Notes: a model not told the origin generated them from the letters alone. Counted from the first letter of the stretch, positions 1 through 6,684 are shown. The stretch: 6,708 bases of DNA from Nitrospirota bacterium (GCA_013151785.1 JAADHP010000044.1:1-6708), one strand, 5' to 3'. Numbers and translations are program-made.

Positions 1-78
1 GCTGAAAAGACTCAGTTCTTTTAATATTTTATTAAATCCTATTGCATCAATGGGATGATGAACCACCTCTACCCCTTG
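1..78. repeat. Diverged copy of an intergenic repeat, cut by the window edge
   Basis: Bases 32-78 match 4955-5001 at 38 of 47 positions without gaps, by hand alignment. Weaker similarity continues leftwards: a gctgaaaagactc-like stretch at 1-13 resembles 4929-4941. Spacing between these two parts differs by several bases, not a multiple of three, between the copies. This argues for a DNA-level repeat and not a shared protein fragment. The core includes cctattgcatcaatggg (38-54), a 7-bp stem with one G-T pair around a 3-base loop. The other copy lies inside an element with 13-base inverted ends. Here the matching right end is only partly conserved, and any left end would lie outside the window. 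Function is unknown. Confidence 0.6.
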
Positions 79-120
79 TTTCAGAAGGATTGTTGTTTTC
101 TTCAAAGGTGTTGCCCCTCT

Positions 121-148
121 TCTGACTTCTGACTCCCGACTGTTGACT
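121..148. repeat. Short tandem repeat, four heptamer units
   Basis: Four consecutive 7-base units read tctgact, tctgact, cccgact and gttgact; on the minus strand they follow the pattern (a)gtcagaa/agtcggg. The first two are identical and the others share the ending gact. Heptamer arrays of this kind are common in bacterial intergenic DNA. The array lies downstream of the nuoF-like stop codon, outside any convincing gene. Confidence 0.6.
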
Positions 149-249
149 ATATTCACTACACCCTGCCTTTCATCTTTTTTCTGTAATCTTCCTGAACAGT
201 AATGTTACCAGGTTTTTCAAATCACAGTCCCTGACAGGTTAATAATGGT

Positions 250-2457
250 TCAGATATAGTAATATCCTCCACCTGTACCCTCATCATCTGCTCCATCAGT
301 GCCTGCCCGCTCTGTTGCCTTCTCTTCACAAACATCCTCTGACTCTTCATCATCCACCTTCAGCCCCATGGGCCTCTTGCTCAGAAACCTCTGCCTTGCT
401 TCCTCAATATGGGTTGTTAGTATAATACCACCCGTTGCACAGACAGCAGCACACTTGCCACAACTGACACACAGGTCCGGATCCTTCAGCCATGGCAGGT
501 AGATTCCTTCTTTACTGGTTTTATACATCTTAAGTCCATGTACTATACAGGCATCAACACAGTCTGAGCAACCCTCGCATTGTTCCGGAATAACCCAGGG
601 CAGCACCTCTTTTCCGATTTTAACCGCATTAACAGGACAGATGCTGTAGCAGGCCTTGCACTTTGTACAGTAGTCTTTCTCAATATAGAATCCGGTTTTT
701 GTTTCCTTGACAGCATCATGGGCACATACCTCCTTGCAGAGACCGCAGAGAAAGCATTCCGAGCTTTCAATCCTGTAGATACCAATACCCGAGCAGACAT
801 TGGCCCTGCAGATCTTGTCCTTTATATGCTCCTCATACTCCTCACGGAAATGTCTGATAGTGGAAAGCACGGGATTGGGGGCAGTCTGCCCGAGACCGCA
901 CAGTGAACCCTTTTTAACTATATTTCCTATTTTTTCCAGCTTTTCTATGTCACCTTCCTCACCATTTCCTGATGTTATCTTTTCAAGTATCTGTAACATC
1001 TGATAGGTACCAATTCTACAGGGAGGACACTTACCACAGGACTCCTTCTGTGTGAAGGAGAGGAAGAACTTTGCAATGTCAACCATGCAGTTGTCCTCGT
1101 CCATAACAACCATTCCACCTGAGCCCATCATTGAACCAGCCTCAACAAGAGAGTCGAAATCTACAGGAAGGTCTAAGTGTTCCTCTGACAGACAACCACC
1201 TGAAGGGCCTCCTGTCTGTACAGCCTTGAATCTCTTTCCACCCATGATTCCGCCGCCTATCTCAAAGATAATCTCCCTGAGTGTTATACCCATGGGTACC
1301 TCAATGAGGCCTGTATTTACAACCTTGCCAGTCAGGGCAAAGACCTTGGTGCCAGGGCTTGTCTCGGTTCCGATGCTCCTGTAATGCTCTGCACCTTTCA
1401 GGATTATCAGTGGTATCTGGGAGAGGGTCTCCACATTGTTTATCACTGTAGGCATCTTCCACAATCCACTGATTGCCGGATAGGGAGGCCTTGGCCTGGG
1501 GAATCCTCTCTCACCCTCCAGAGAACTTATAAGGGCAGTCTCTTCACCACAAACAAAGGCCCCTGCACCCTCTCTGAGGGTCACTGAAAAACTGAATCCT
1601 GTACCGAGTATGTTCTCTCCAAGCAGGCCCAGTTCCTCTGCCTGCTGAATGGCCACCCTGAGATTCCTCACAGCAAGTGGGTATTCATGACGCACATATA
1701 TAAATCCATGGCTGGCCCCCACTGTGTAGGCACATATAAGCATACCTTCAAGCAGACTCTGAGGGTCGCCCTCCATGAGGGACCTGTCCATGAATGCACC
1801 TGGATCGCCCTCATCACCATTGGCTATAACAAACTTTATTTTGCCCGGAGCATTCTTAGCTACCTCCCATTTTGTCCCTGTAGGGAAACCAGCACCACCA
1901 CGACCCCTGAGACAGGATTTTTTAACCTCTTCCAGTACCTCTTCAGGAGACATGTTCAAAAGTACCTTCTCAAGGGCAGCATATCCATCCCTTGCAATAT
2001 AATGGTATATATTACAGGGATCTATTAAACCATTGTTCCTCAAAACAACCCGGACCTGCTTTTTATAAAAGGGGATCTCCTCCATCTTCTCAATGGGGTC
2101 ATTAGAGACTGATTCCCTGTACAGGAGCCTTCTGACAGGTCTATCAGCAAGGATTGTTTTATGAATAATCTCTCTTACCCTTTTATAACCTACCTTCTGA
2201 TAAAAGAACCCACTCGGTTCGATCTTCATAACAGGCCCTTTCTGGCAGAGTCCCTGACAGCCTGTCTTTATGATCTCAATATCCCTGTGGGAACCTGTCA
2301 GTTCATCTTCAAAGACACTGACAATCTTTCTGGAGCCCATGGCACTGCATGCAGTGCCACAACATACCTTCACTGTCTTCTTATCTGAATTATTCATCTC
2401 CTGTTGCAGATTAAGTCTCAAACTTCTTAGTTCTTCCAAACTCTTTAGCCTTTCCAT
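250..2457 (-). CDS. nuoF: NuoF/HndC-like NADH dehydrogenase flavoprotein with N-terminal [2Fe-2S] and C-terminal polyferredoxin domains
   Basis: This 735-residue protein is predicted to be a cytoplasmic NAD(P)H-oxidising or NAD(P)+-reducing flavoprotein. Residues 29-100 form a thioredoxin-like [2Fe-2S] domain (C32, C37, C67, C71). The NuoF core follows, with the FMN-binding motif GRGGAGFPTGTKW (185-197), NGDEGDPGAFMDR near 213-225 and GAGAFVCGEETALI at 297-310. The N3 [4Fe-4S] site is C474, C477, C480 and C520. Residues 568-673 hold four CxxCxxCxxxC motifs (starting at C568, C597, C627 and C663), enough for four more [4Fe-4S] clusters. HndC and HydB relatives usually have about 600 residues and two such motifs. 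An acidic tail ends in GGGYYYI. The ATG has AGGAGAG eight bases upstream; M21 is a less likely start because its SD-like bases abut it. It follows cooS after 334 bases; no NuoE partner is in the window. The family is clear, but the electron partner is inferred. Confidence 0.93.
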   Translation of the reverse strand: MERLKSLEELRSLRLNLQQEMNNSDKKTVKVCCGTACSAMGSRKIVSVFEDELTGSHRDIEIIKTGCQGLCQKGPVMKIEPSGFFYQKVGYKRVREIIHKTILADRPVRRLLYRESVSNDPIEKMEEIPFYKKQVRVVLRNNGLIDPCNIYHYIARDGYAALEKVLLNMSPEEVLEEVKKSCLRGRGGAGFPTGTKWEVAKNAPGKIKFVIANGDEGDPGAFMDRSLMEGDPQSLLEGMLICAYTVGASHGFIYVRHEYPLAVRNLRVAIQQAEELGLLGENILGTGFSFSVTLREGAGAFVCGEETALISSLEGERGFPRPRPPYPAISGLWKMPTVINNVETLSQIPLIILKGAEHYRSIGTETSPGTKVFALTGKVVNTGLIEVPMGITLREIIFEIGGGIMGGKRFKAVQTGGPSGGCLSEEHLDLPVDFDSLVEAGSMMGSGGMVVMDEDNCMVDIAKFFLSFTQKESCGKCPPCRIGTYQMLQILEKITSGNGEEGDIEKLEKIGNIVKKGSLCGLGQTAPNPVLSTIRHFREEYEEHIKDKICRANVCSGIGIYRIESSECFLCGLCKEVCAHDAVKETKTGFYIEKDYCTKCKACYSICPVNAVKIGKEVLPWVIPEQCEGCSDCVDACIVHGLKMYKTSKEGIYLPWLKDPDLCVSCGKCAAVCATGGIILTTHIEEARQRFLSKRPMGLKVDDEESEDVCEEKATERAGTDGADDEGTGGGYYYI

Positions 2458-2465
2458 CTCTTATA

Positions 2466-2472
2466 CTCTCCT
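2466..2472 (-). promoter_or_regulatory. Ribosome binding site of the nuoF-like gene
   Basis: AGGAGAG on the minus strand lies eight bases before the ATG at 2457. It supports this start over the internal methionine at residue 21. Confidence 0.6.
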
Positions 2473-2590
2473 GTATAAAAATTCTTTGTTTCTCCTATAT
2501 TCCCGGGTTACTTCTTAGAACAACCTGTTGATATTTTAGAATTACCTGACATCCTACATAATTGCCCGATGGAAAATGTAACATTTGTTG

Positions 2591-2725
2591 GGACAGATGG
2601 GTATAGGGGTTGAACGGTTTTGAATTTTGCAAAAGATTTGCCGTGAGGGCAAATCGCAAAATTCCCTCGGAGCATGCCATGGAGGGCATGCGAGAATGAT
2701 GTGAAAACCCTATACCCATCTGTCC
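2591..2725. repeat. Nested palindromic element with 18-base inverted ends and two internal hairpins
   Basis: The ends are a perfect 18-base inverted repeat: GGACAGATGGGTATAGGG (2591-2608) and its reverse complement (2708-2725). Inside are two further hairpins. The first pairs 2622-2630 with 2656-2664 and 2635-2642 with 2648-2655, leaving an AAAA bulge on one side and a gtgag loop. The second pairs 2672-2678 (gcatgcc) with 2685-2691, plus 2666-2668 with 2692-2694. The whole 135 bases could fold into a three-way, cloverleaf-like structure as single-stranded DNA or RNA. The layout fits a REP- or MITE-like dispersed intergenic element. No clear target-site duplication is seen, and there is no second copy in the window. 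Confidence 0.75.
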
Positions 2726-2791
2726 ATGAACTGACATAAAGTCAATCCGTAATTTACGGCAACATTTTTTTAATGAAAACTCCCAAACCAT

Positions 2792-4678
2792 CTAAGCTCC
2801 AAACTCATAGGTCTTGAGATTCAACTCCTCTCTTGCTCTGTCAATATACTCAACAGCCATGTCATACATCCTTTCATGGTCAGGCTCAAAATGAATCGCC
2901 CCTTTGAACCTCTCATACCATATCTCTGTCATTATCTTGGCCACATCCTCACTGGCCTCAACAGGGGATGTTCCACCCATGATAACGGGAATACCTGAGG
3001 CAGCAAAATAACATCCCACAGCAATCTCCTTTTCAGCCATCCACTCTGGCGCAATAATCACGACAGGCAACCCACTAATCTCGTCAGATAGACCACCTTC
3101 AGAGACAATGGCTGAGAGGATGTTCAGTATCCTTGCATTATCATTGCATCCACCCAGATGCAGTATCGGTGGTATTGCCATCTCCTCACAGGTCTTTCTC
3201 AGCCCCGGGCCTGCTTCTTTCAGTATGTTCTCCGGATCAAGAAGCCCTGAGACAGCACAGGCTGCTGCCCCGCATTCTGTGGTGAGAATGAGAACATCAT
3301 CCTTGACCAGTTCCTTTGCAAGACAGGTATGCACACCTGTTGCCTGTACCCTTGGATTATCACAACCAACAAGCCCAACTATCCCTCTGATCCTTCCTTC
3401 TGCAATAGCCTTGTTAAGATGTGCAAAGGAGAACCTGGCCATATCACCGTTCATATTCTCCAGAGATTCAAGAGAGAAGCCTGATAAAACCACTGTCTTG
3501 TCCTTTACCTTTTCACCCATACCTGTCCTGTTGGGATAGTTATCTATTGCAAGTGTAATAATTTCCCTTGCCGTCTCCCTTGCCTTGTGTATGTCAAAGG
3601 GTATATGCAAAACCCCTGGAAGATGTGCCTTCCTTGATGTGGTTATCACCTTTGTATGAAAATTATAGGCAAGGTCCGGAAGTGCAGGCATTATACACTG
3701 CGTATCCACAACCACCGCATCAATAATACCCATAATAAGACAGAGTTCCTGATTTGTAAACCCTCCTGCTGTTGGGACGCCCTGTCTCATACCAAAGATA
3801 TCTCCCAGTGTGATTCCCTGCGCACCCTTTGCCCTGGCATGTTCAATAATATCAGGCTCTGAGATCACATCCATGAGTGCCTTTGAAAGAGCGGGGTTAT
3901 GCCCTACAATAAGCAGATTCACCTCCTCATCCCTGAATATGCCGAATCCTGCCTCTGATTTATCCGGGAAGGGGGTACCAAAAAGTATATCAGCAATATC
4001 TGAAGCAATCATTGAGCCTCCCCATCCATCAGCAAGGGATACCCTGAGTGCGCCCAGCAAAAGGGTGTCAGGATCATGGTCCACTCCAATATTGGTACGA
4101 TGAAGTGCCTCGGCAATCTCCCGGTCGATCCCCACAGGCACTATATCCCATTTCTCCCATCTCTGTCTCGTCTTCTCAGGTGCTCTTTTTAAGTAATTCA
4201 GAATGCCCCACTGTCTTCCAAAATCATCTATCAATCTCTCTGCCACCTCTTCGGCAAGGTGGTATTTGTCCCTTCCATCAACCTCAATCTCAAGTATTCC
4301 TGCTAACCTGTGAAGTTTTTTCGTATCCTTAATATCAAATCCTGTTATTTCACCTCTTGCAACCTTGAGAAGCATGATTGCCAGTTCCCTTGCATGATCT
4401 GAATGTGCTGCCACACCTGCAGCAGCCATTCGCAGGAAGTTCCTTGCCACAACTGTTGACAGCCTTGCTCCACATATACCCTTTTCCACACGTTCCTCAC
4501 TGCTATGCACAAACCTGCATGGTCCCATATGACAGATTCTGCAGCATGCACCTGTGGCACCTGAAGGACAGGGCTTGAGCGCCTGTGCCCTGTCAAAGCA
4601 GGTCTCCATCCAATAGGATCTGCCCCATTGAATTATCTGTTCTGCCGCCTTGTTACCACTCATCCGACAATCAGGCAT
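2792..4678 (-). CDS. cooS: CooS-family carbon-monoxide dehydrogenase catalytic subunit, C-cluster variant
   Basis: This 628-residue cytoplasmic protein matches the anaerobic Ni,Fe-CODH catalytic subunit along its full length. The D cluster has C37 and C45; the B cluster has C46, C49, C54 and C69, in the diagnostic PCPSGATGACCRICHMGPC stretch. C-cluster residues present are H260 (VGHNP), C328 (TQC), C439 (GCDNP), C469 (ECGAA) and C511 (GGCNDN). Catalytic-site equivalents also present are H92, D217 and K550. The cysteine matching Cys295 of C. hydrogenoformans CooS-II is missing: GITLGDIFGMRQG (288-300) replaces the ICC-containing stretch with four residues fewer. That cysteine binds the extra iron of the NiFe cluster. 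CO oxidation is therefore uncertain; related deviants such as CooS-V carry a different Fe-S-O cluster. No cooC or cooF flanks the gene. The ATG has GGGGAGG five bases upstream. Family assignment is firm; activity is open. Confidence 0.93.
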   Translation of the reverse strand: MPDCRMSGNKAAEQIIQWGRSYWMETCFDRAQALKPCPSGATGACCRICHMGPCRFVHSSEERVEKGICGARLSTVVARNFLRMAAAGVAAHSDHARELAIMLLKVARGEITGFDIKDTKKLHRLAGILEIEVDGRDKYHLAEEVAERLIDDFGRQWGILNYLKRAPEKTRQRWEKWDIVPVGIDREIAEALHRTNIGVDHDPDTLLLGALRVSLADGWGGSMIASDIADILFGTPFPDKSEAGFGIFRDEEVNLLIVGHNPALSKALMDVISEPDIIEHARAKGAQGITLGDIFGMRQGVPTAGGFTNQELCLIMGIIDAVVVDTQCIMPALPDLAYNFHTKVITTSRKAHLPGVLHIPFDIHKARETAREIITLAIDNYPNRTGMGEKVKDKTVVLSGFSLESLENMNGDMARFSFAHLNKAIAEGRIRGIVGLVGCDNPRVQATGVHTCLAKELVKDDVLILTTECGAAACAVSGLLDPENILKEAGPGLRKTCEEMAIPPILHLGGCNDNARILNILSAIVSEGGLSDEISGLPVVIIAPEWMAEKEIAVGCYFAASGIPVIMGGTSPVEASEDVAKIMTEIWYERFKGAIHFEPDHERMYDMAVEYIDRAREELNLKTYEFGA

Positions 4679-4683
4679 ATTTT

Positions 4684-4690
4684 CCTCCCC
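4684..4690 (-). promoter_or_regulatory. Ribosome binding site of cooS
   Basis: GGGGAGG on the minus strand lies five bases before the ATG at 4678. It is a strong Shine-Dalgarno match that fixes the start of cooS. Confidence 0.75.
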
Positions 4691-4730
4691 GTATATACCA
4701 AAATTTACCTCTTAACCATAATCACCTTTT

Positions 4731-4771
4731 TGCCCATGTGGGCATTGACTTTGAACGGTAAAGCCAATACC
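4731..4771 (-). promoter_or_regulatory. Overlapping dyads in the cooS leader
   Basis: On the minus strand, ggtattggcttt (4771-4760) can pair with aaagtcaatgcc (4752-4741) across a 7-base loop, giving 12 pairs in RNA including two G-U. At DNA level it reads as TTGgCTTT-N7-AAAGtCAA. Directly after it, tgccca/tgggca (4731-4744) forms a second 6-bp hairpin that shares bases 4741-4744 with the first, so the two stems exclude each other. The site is 53-93 bases upstream of the cooS ATG. It could be an operator for a dimeric regulator or an RNA leader switch. No T-run follows, so it is not a simple attenuator. Confidence 0.4.
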
Positions 4772-4849
4772 TGCATCTCTTAACAAGACTTAAAAAATTT
4801 CTATTATTCATACAACTGGAATCTAAAACATCTAAAGAACCAATTATAC

Positions 4850-4999
4850 AGGCCGAGAGGTGGTGAAGAAGGCCATGTAGCAATACCGACAGTAACATAC
4901 ATCAAGAAACCTCCTCTCACACCTAAAGGCCTGAAAGACTCTGTTAGATAATAATTTAATCCCATTGCATCAATGCCCTGATGAAGCACCTCTCGGCCT
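4850..4999. repeat. 150-base intergenic element with 13-base inverted ends
   Basis: The ends aggccgagaggtg (4850-4862) and cacctctcggcct (4987-4999) are perfect inverted repeats of each other. The right third (4955-5001) matches bases 32-78 of the window at 38 of 47 positions, so this is at least a two-copy family. No transposase is encoded, and the size and ends fit a MITE-like or other non-autonomous dispersed element. A 61-codon open frame crosses it but contains the inverted ends and looks accidental. No clear target-site duplication is seen. Confidence 0.6.
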
Positions 5000-5091
5000 T
5001 GAAAATCCTTGATTTTTAAAACACGCCTCTTTCCTCACTGTCTTTATTTCCATCTCTCTTATAGAACCCTTTTGGACAGCAATGACATATC

Positions 5092-5850
5092 TTACTCCTG
5101 CAAACTATTTATCAGATTTGCCAGATACCCTGCCCCAAACCCATTGTCTATATTCACCACCGCAACACCTGAAGCACAGGAATTGAGCATGCCCAACAGG
5201 GCAGCTATCCCGCCAAAACTTGCTCCATACCCAACACTTGTGGGCACTGCAATCACAGGCTTGTCCACAAGCCCGCCAACAATACTGGGAAGGGCTCCTT
5301 CCATACCGGCAACCACTATCAATACTGTTGCGGCATTTATGAGATCTATGTTGTCAAAAAGTCTGTGTATACCTGCAATACCAACATCATAAAGACGTTC
5401 CACCTTGTTACCCATAGCCTCTGCTGTCACTGCTGCCTCCTCTGCCACAGGTATATCTGATGTGCCTGCCGAGATTACAAGAACGAGTCCCTTGTTCTTC
5501 TTTGACTTTTTAGTCCTCTTTCTTACAACTATCATTCTGGCCTGTTCATTGTAAACAGCATTCCTGTATCTTGCCTTTACCTTTCTGAAGACCTCCCTGG
5601 TGGTTCTGGTTACAATTGCATCATTTCCACCTTTTGTCAGAACCCTGATTATGGAGATAATCTGCTCAGGGGTCTTGCCCTCCCCATAGATGATTTCAGG
5701 TACTCCCTGTCTTATGCTGCGATGGTTGTCAACCTTTGCAAACCCTATATCCTCATAGGGCAGGGTTTTCAGTCTCTTGATGGCCTCATCAATATCAATC
5801 TGGCCTTCCTTTACCTTAACCATCAGTTCTCTGAGATGTTCATACCTCAT
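5092..5850 (-). CDS. larB: LarB, nickel-pincer cofactor biosynthesis carboxylase/hydrolase
   Basis: LarB carries out the first step of nickel-pincer nucleotide synthesis. It carboxylates the pyridinium ring of nicotinic acid adenine dinucleotide and cleaves its phosphoanhydride to give a dicarboxylated mononucleotide. The protein has 252 residues, close to the roughly 246 of Lactiplantibacillus plantarum LarB. Residues 1-115 are the LarB-specific N-terminal part, with a basic KKSKKNK linker near 114-120. Residues 121-252 form a PurE-like domain with SAGTSDIPVAEEAA (127-140), AGMEGALPSIVGGL (181-194) and PTSVGYGASFGG (203-214). C225 in LNSCASG appears to match the cysteine that forms a covalent adduct with the substrate in LarB. 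The start overlaps the end of larE by 11 bases, implying translational coupling. A GAGGTG site lies ten bases upstream, rather far. LarC is not seen nearby. Confidence 0.95.
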   Translation of the reverse strand: MRYEHLRELMVKVKEGQIDIDEAIKRLKTLPYEDIGFAKVDNHRSIRQGVPEIIYGEGKTPEQIISIIRVLTKGGNDAIVTRTTREVFRKVKARYRNAVYNEQARMIVVRKRTKKSKKNKGLVLVISAGTSDIPVAEEAAVTAEAMGNKVERLYDVGIAGIHRLFDNIDLINAATVLIVVAGMEGALPSIVGGLVDKPVIAVPTSVGYGASFGGIAALLGMLNSCASGVAVVNIDNGFGAGYLANLINSLQE

Positions 5851-6679
5851 CTGTTTTGATCACCTCGTTCATTGATCCTGTCCTGTATCCAAGCAGGTCA
5901 ACAGTAACATAATTGAATCCAATCCTCTTGAGTTCCGTATCAATTCTCACTCTCAGGTCAGCATCGTTGAAGAAGGACATCTCTTCGGGCAGGAATTCCA
6001 GTCTTGCAATTCCATTGTGATGCCGAACCCTGAACTGGGTGAATCCCAGTTCCCTCAGGAATCTCTCAGCCCTTTCCACCTTCCTTAGTTTTTCCTCTGT
6101 TATTCTCTCTCCATAGGGAAATCGTGATGACAGGCATGCAAAGGAAGGTTTATTCCATGTTCTCAACCCCAGCTGTTTTGACAGGTAACGGATCTCTTTT
6201 TTTGTCAATCCTGCCTCTGACAGGGGACTCCTCACACCCAGTTCCCTTGCTGCCCTCCGGCCCGGTCTGAAATCCCTTGTGTCATCATGATTGGAACCAT
6301 CCACAACATTACCTATTCCATGCTCTTCTGCTATTGTCTTTAATTTGCGGAAAAGCTCGTTCTTACAGTGATAACAACGGTTGGTACTGTTTTCAGAAAA
6401 ACCCGGTATCTCAAGTTCATTGGATGAGATTACAAGATGTCTCACATTCATACTTTCTGCCAGTTCAATGGCCTCTCTCAATTCACTCTCCGGGTAGGTT
6501 GGCGATGTGGCGGTCACGGCTATGACCCTCTCTCCAAGTACATCCCTGGCCACTCTCAAAAGAAAAGTGCTGTCAACACCGCCGGAGAAGGCCACACACA
6601 CACCATCCATACTGGAAAGTATCTCCTTGAGATGAAAGAACTTCTTCTCTGTTGATGTGACTTCCTGAGTTTGTAGCAA
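5840..6679 (-). CDS. larE: LarE, ATP-dependent sulfur transferase, [4Fe-4S] type
   Basis: LarE adenylates the LarB product and replaces its carboxylate oxygens with sulfur, giving the dithio form that receives nickel from LarC. The 279-residue cytoplasmic protein has an N-terminal PP-loop ATP pyrophosphatase domain with SGGVDST at 32-38. Further LarE motifs include DGSNHDDTRDFRPGRRAA (127-144) and NKPSFACLSSRFPYG (176-190). C102 and C105 in RCYHCK, together with C182 in FACLSSR, give the three cysteines that bind a [4Fe-4S] cluster in LarE of the Thermotoga maritima type. The position equivalent to the sacrificial Cys176 of L. plantarum is alanine (A181). Sulfur is therefore probably relayed through the cluster, not taken from the protein backbone. 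The start codon is TTG, supported by GGGAGGT five bases upstream; the next in-frame ATG (residue 24) would leave only a few residues before the PP-loop. Confidence 0.95.
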   Translation of the reverse strand: MLQTQEVTSTEKKFFHLKEILSSMDGVCVAFSGGVDSTFLLRVARDVLGERVIAVTATSPTYPESELREAIELAESMNVRHLVISSNELEIPGFSENSTNRCYHCKNELFRKLKTIAEEHGIGNVVDGSNHDDTRDFRPGRRAARELGVRSPLSEAGLTKKEIRYLSKQLGLRTWNKPSFACLSSRFPYGERITEEKLRKVERAERFLRELGFTQFRVRHHNGIARLEFLPEEMSFFNDADLRVRIDTELKRIGFNYVTVDLLGYRTGSMNEVIKTDEV

Positions 6680-6684
6680 CCTTT

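Larger units (their letters stand above)
2458..2791. other. 334-base intergenic region between cooS and the nuoF-like gene
   Basis: No convincing gene is seen here. The region holds the nested palindromic element at 2591-2725. It also has two short dyads on the cooS side: ccgtaatttacgg (2747-2759) and tgacataaagtca (2732-2744). Neither dyad is followed by a T-run in the direction of cooS transcription, so no standard terminator is evident. On the minus strand just before the nuoF-like gene, TTGTTC-N18-TATAGG is a weak promoter-like match that would allow separate transcription. It is too poor to call as a promoter. Confidence 0.6.
4679..5091. other. 412-base intergenic region between larB and cooS
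   Basis: No gene is supported here. Going from larB to cooS, it holds a short AT-rich hairpin (aaaatc/gatttt near 5002-5016), the 150-base inverted-end element (4850-4999), and a pair of overlapping dyads (4731-4771) ahead of the cooS ribosome binding site. I find no confident -35/-10 pair and no terminator with a T-run on the minus strand. The gap is long enough for cooS to have its own promoter, which would separate it from larEB. Confidence 0.6.

Noticed and set aside
1..170. Partial minus-strand gene starting near base 160 and leaving the window
   Set aside because: The frame is open to the edge but has no ATG or ribosome site, and it runs through the heptamer tandem and the diverged intergenic repeat.
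191..217. Plus-strand rho-independent terminator (stem 191-197 with 204-212, then five T)
   Set aside because: The stem has a bulge and only seven pairs, the T-run is short, and it points against the direction of all genes in the window.
2495..2791. 98-residue open frame between cooS and the nuoF-like gene as a real gene
   Set aside because: About half of it is a translation of the nested palindrome, it resembles no family I know, and open frames inside dispersed repeats are often accidental. The nearby GGAG is noted as a finding only.
4679..4849. CooA-type or sigma-54 promoter upstream of cooS
   Set aside because: No TGTCG-N6-CGACA-like site and no GG-N10-GC pair with the right surrounding bases were found.
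4804..4989. 61-residue open frame upstream of cooS as a small gene
   Set aside because: It runs through an element with inverted ends. The repeat copy at 1-78 has spacing changes that are not multiples of three, so the similarity is at DNA level and not coding. No good ribosome site is seen.
5002..5016. Terminator after larB (aaaatc/gatttt hairpin)
   Set aside because: It has only six AT-rich pairs with a 3-base loop and no following T-run on the minus strand.
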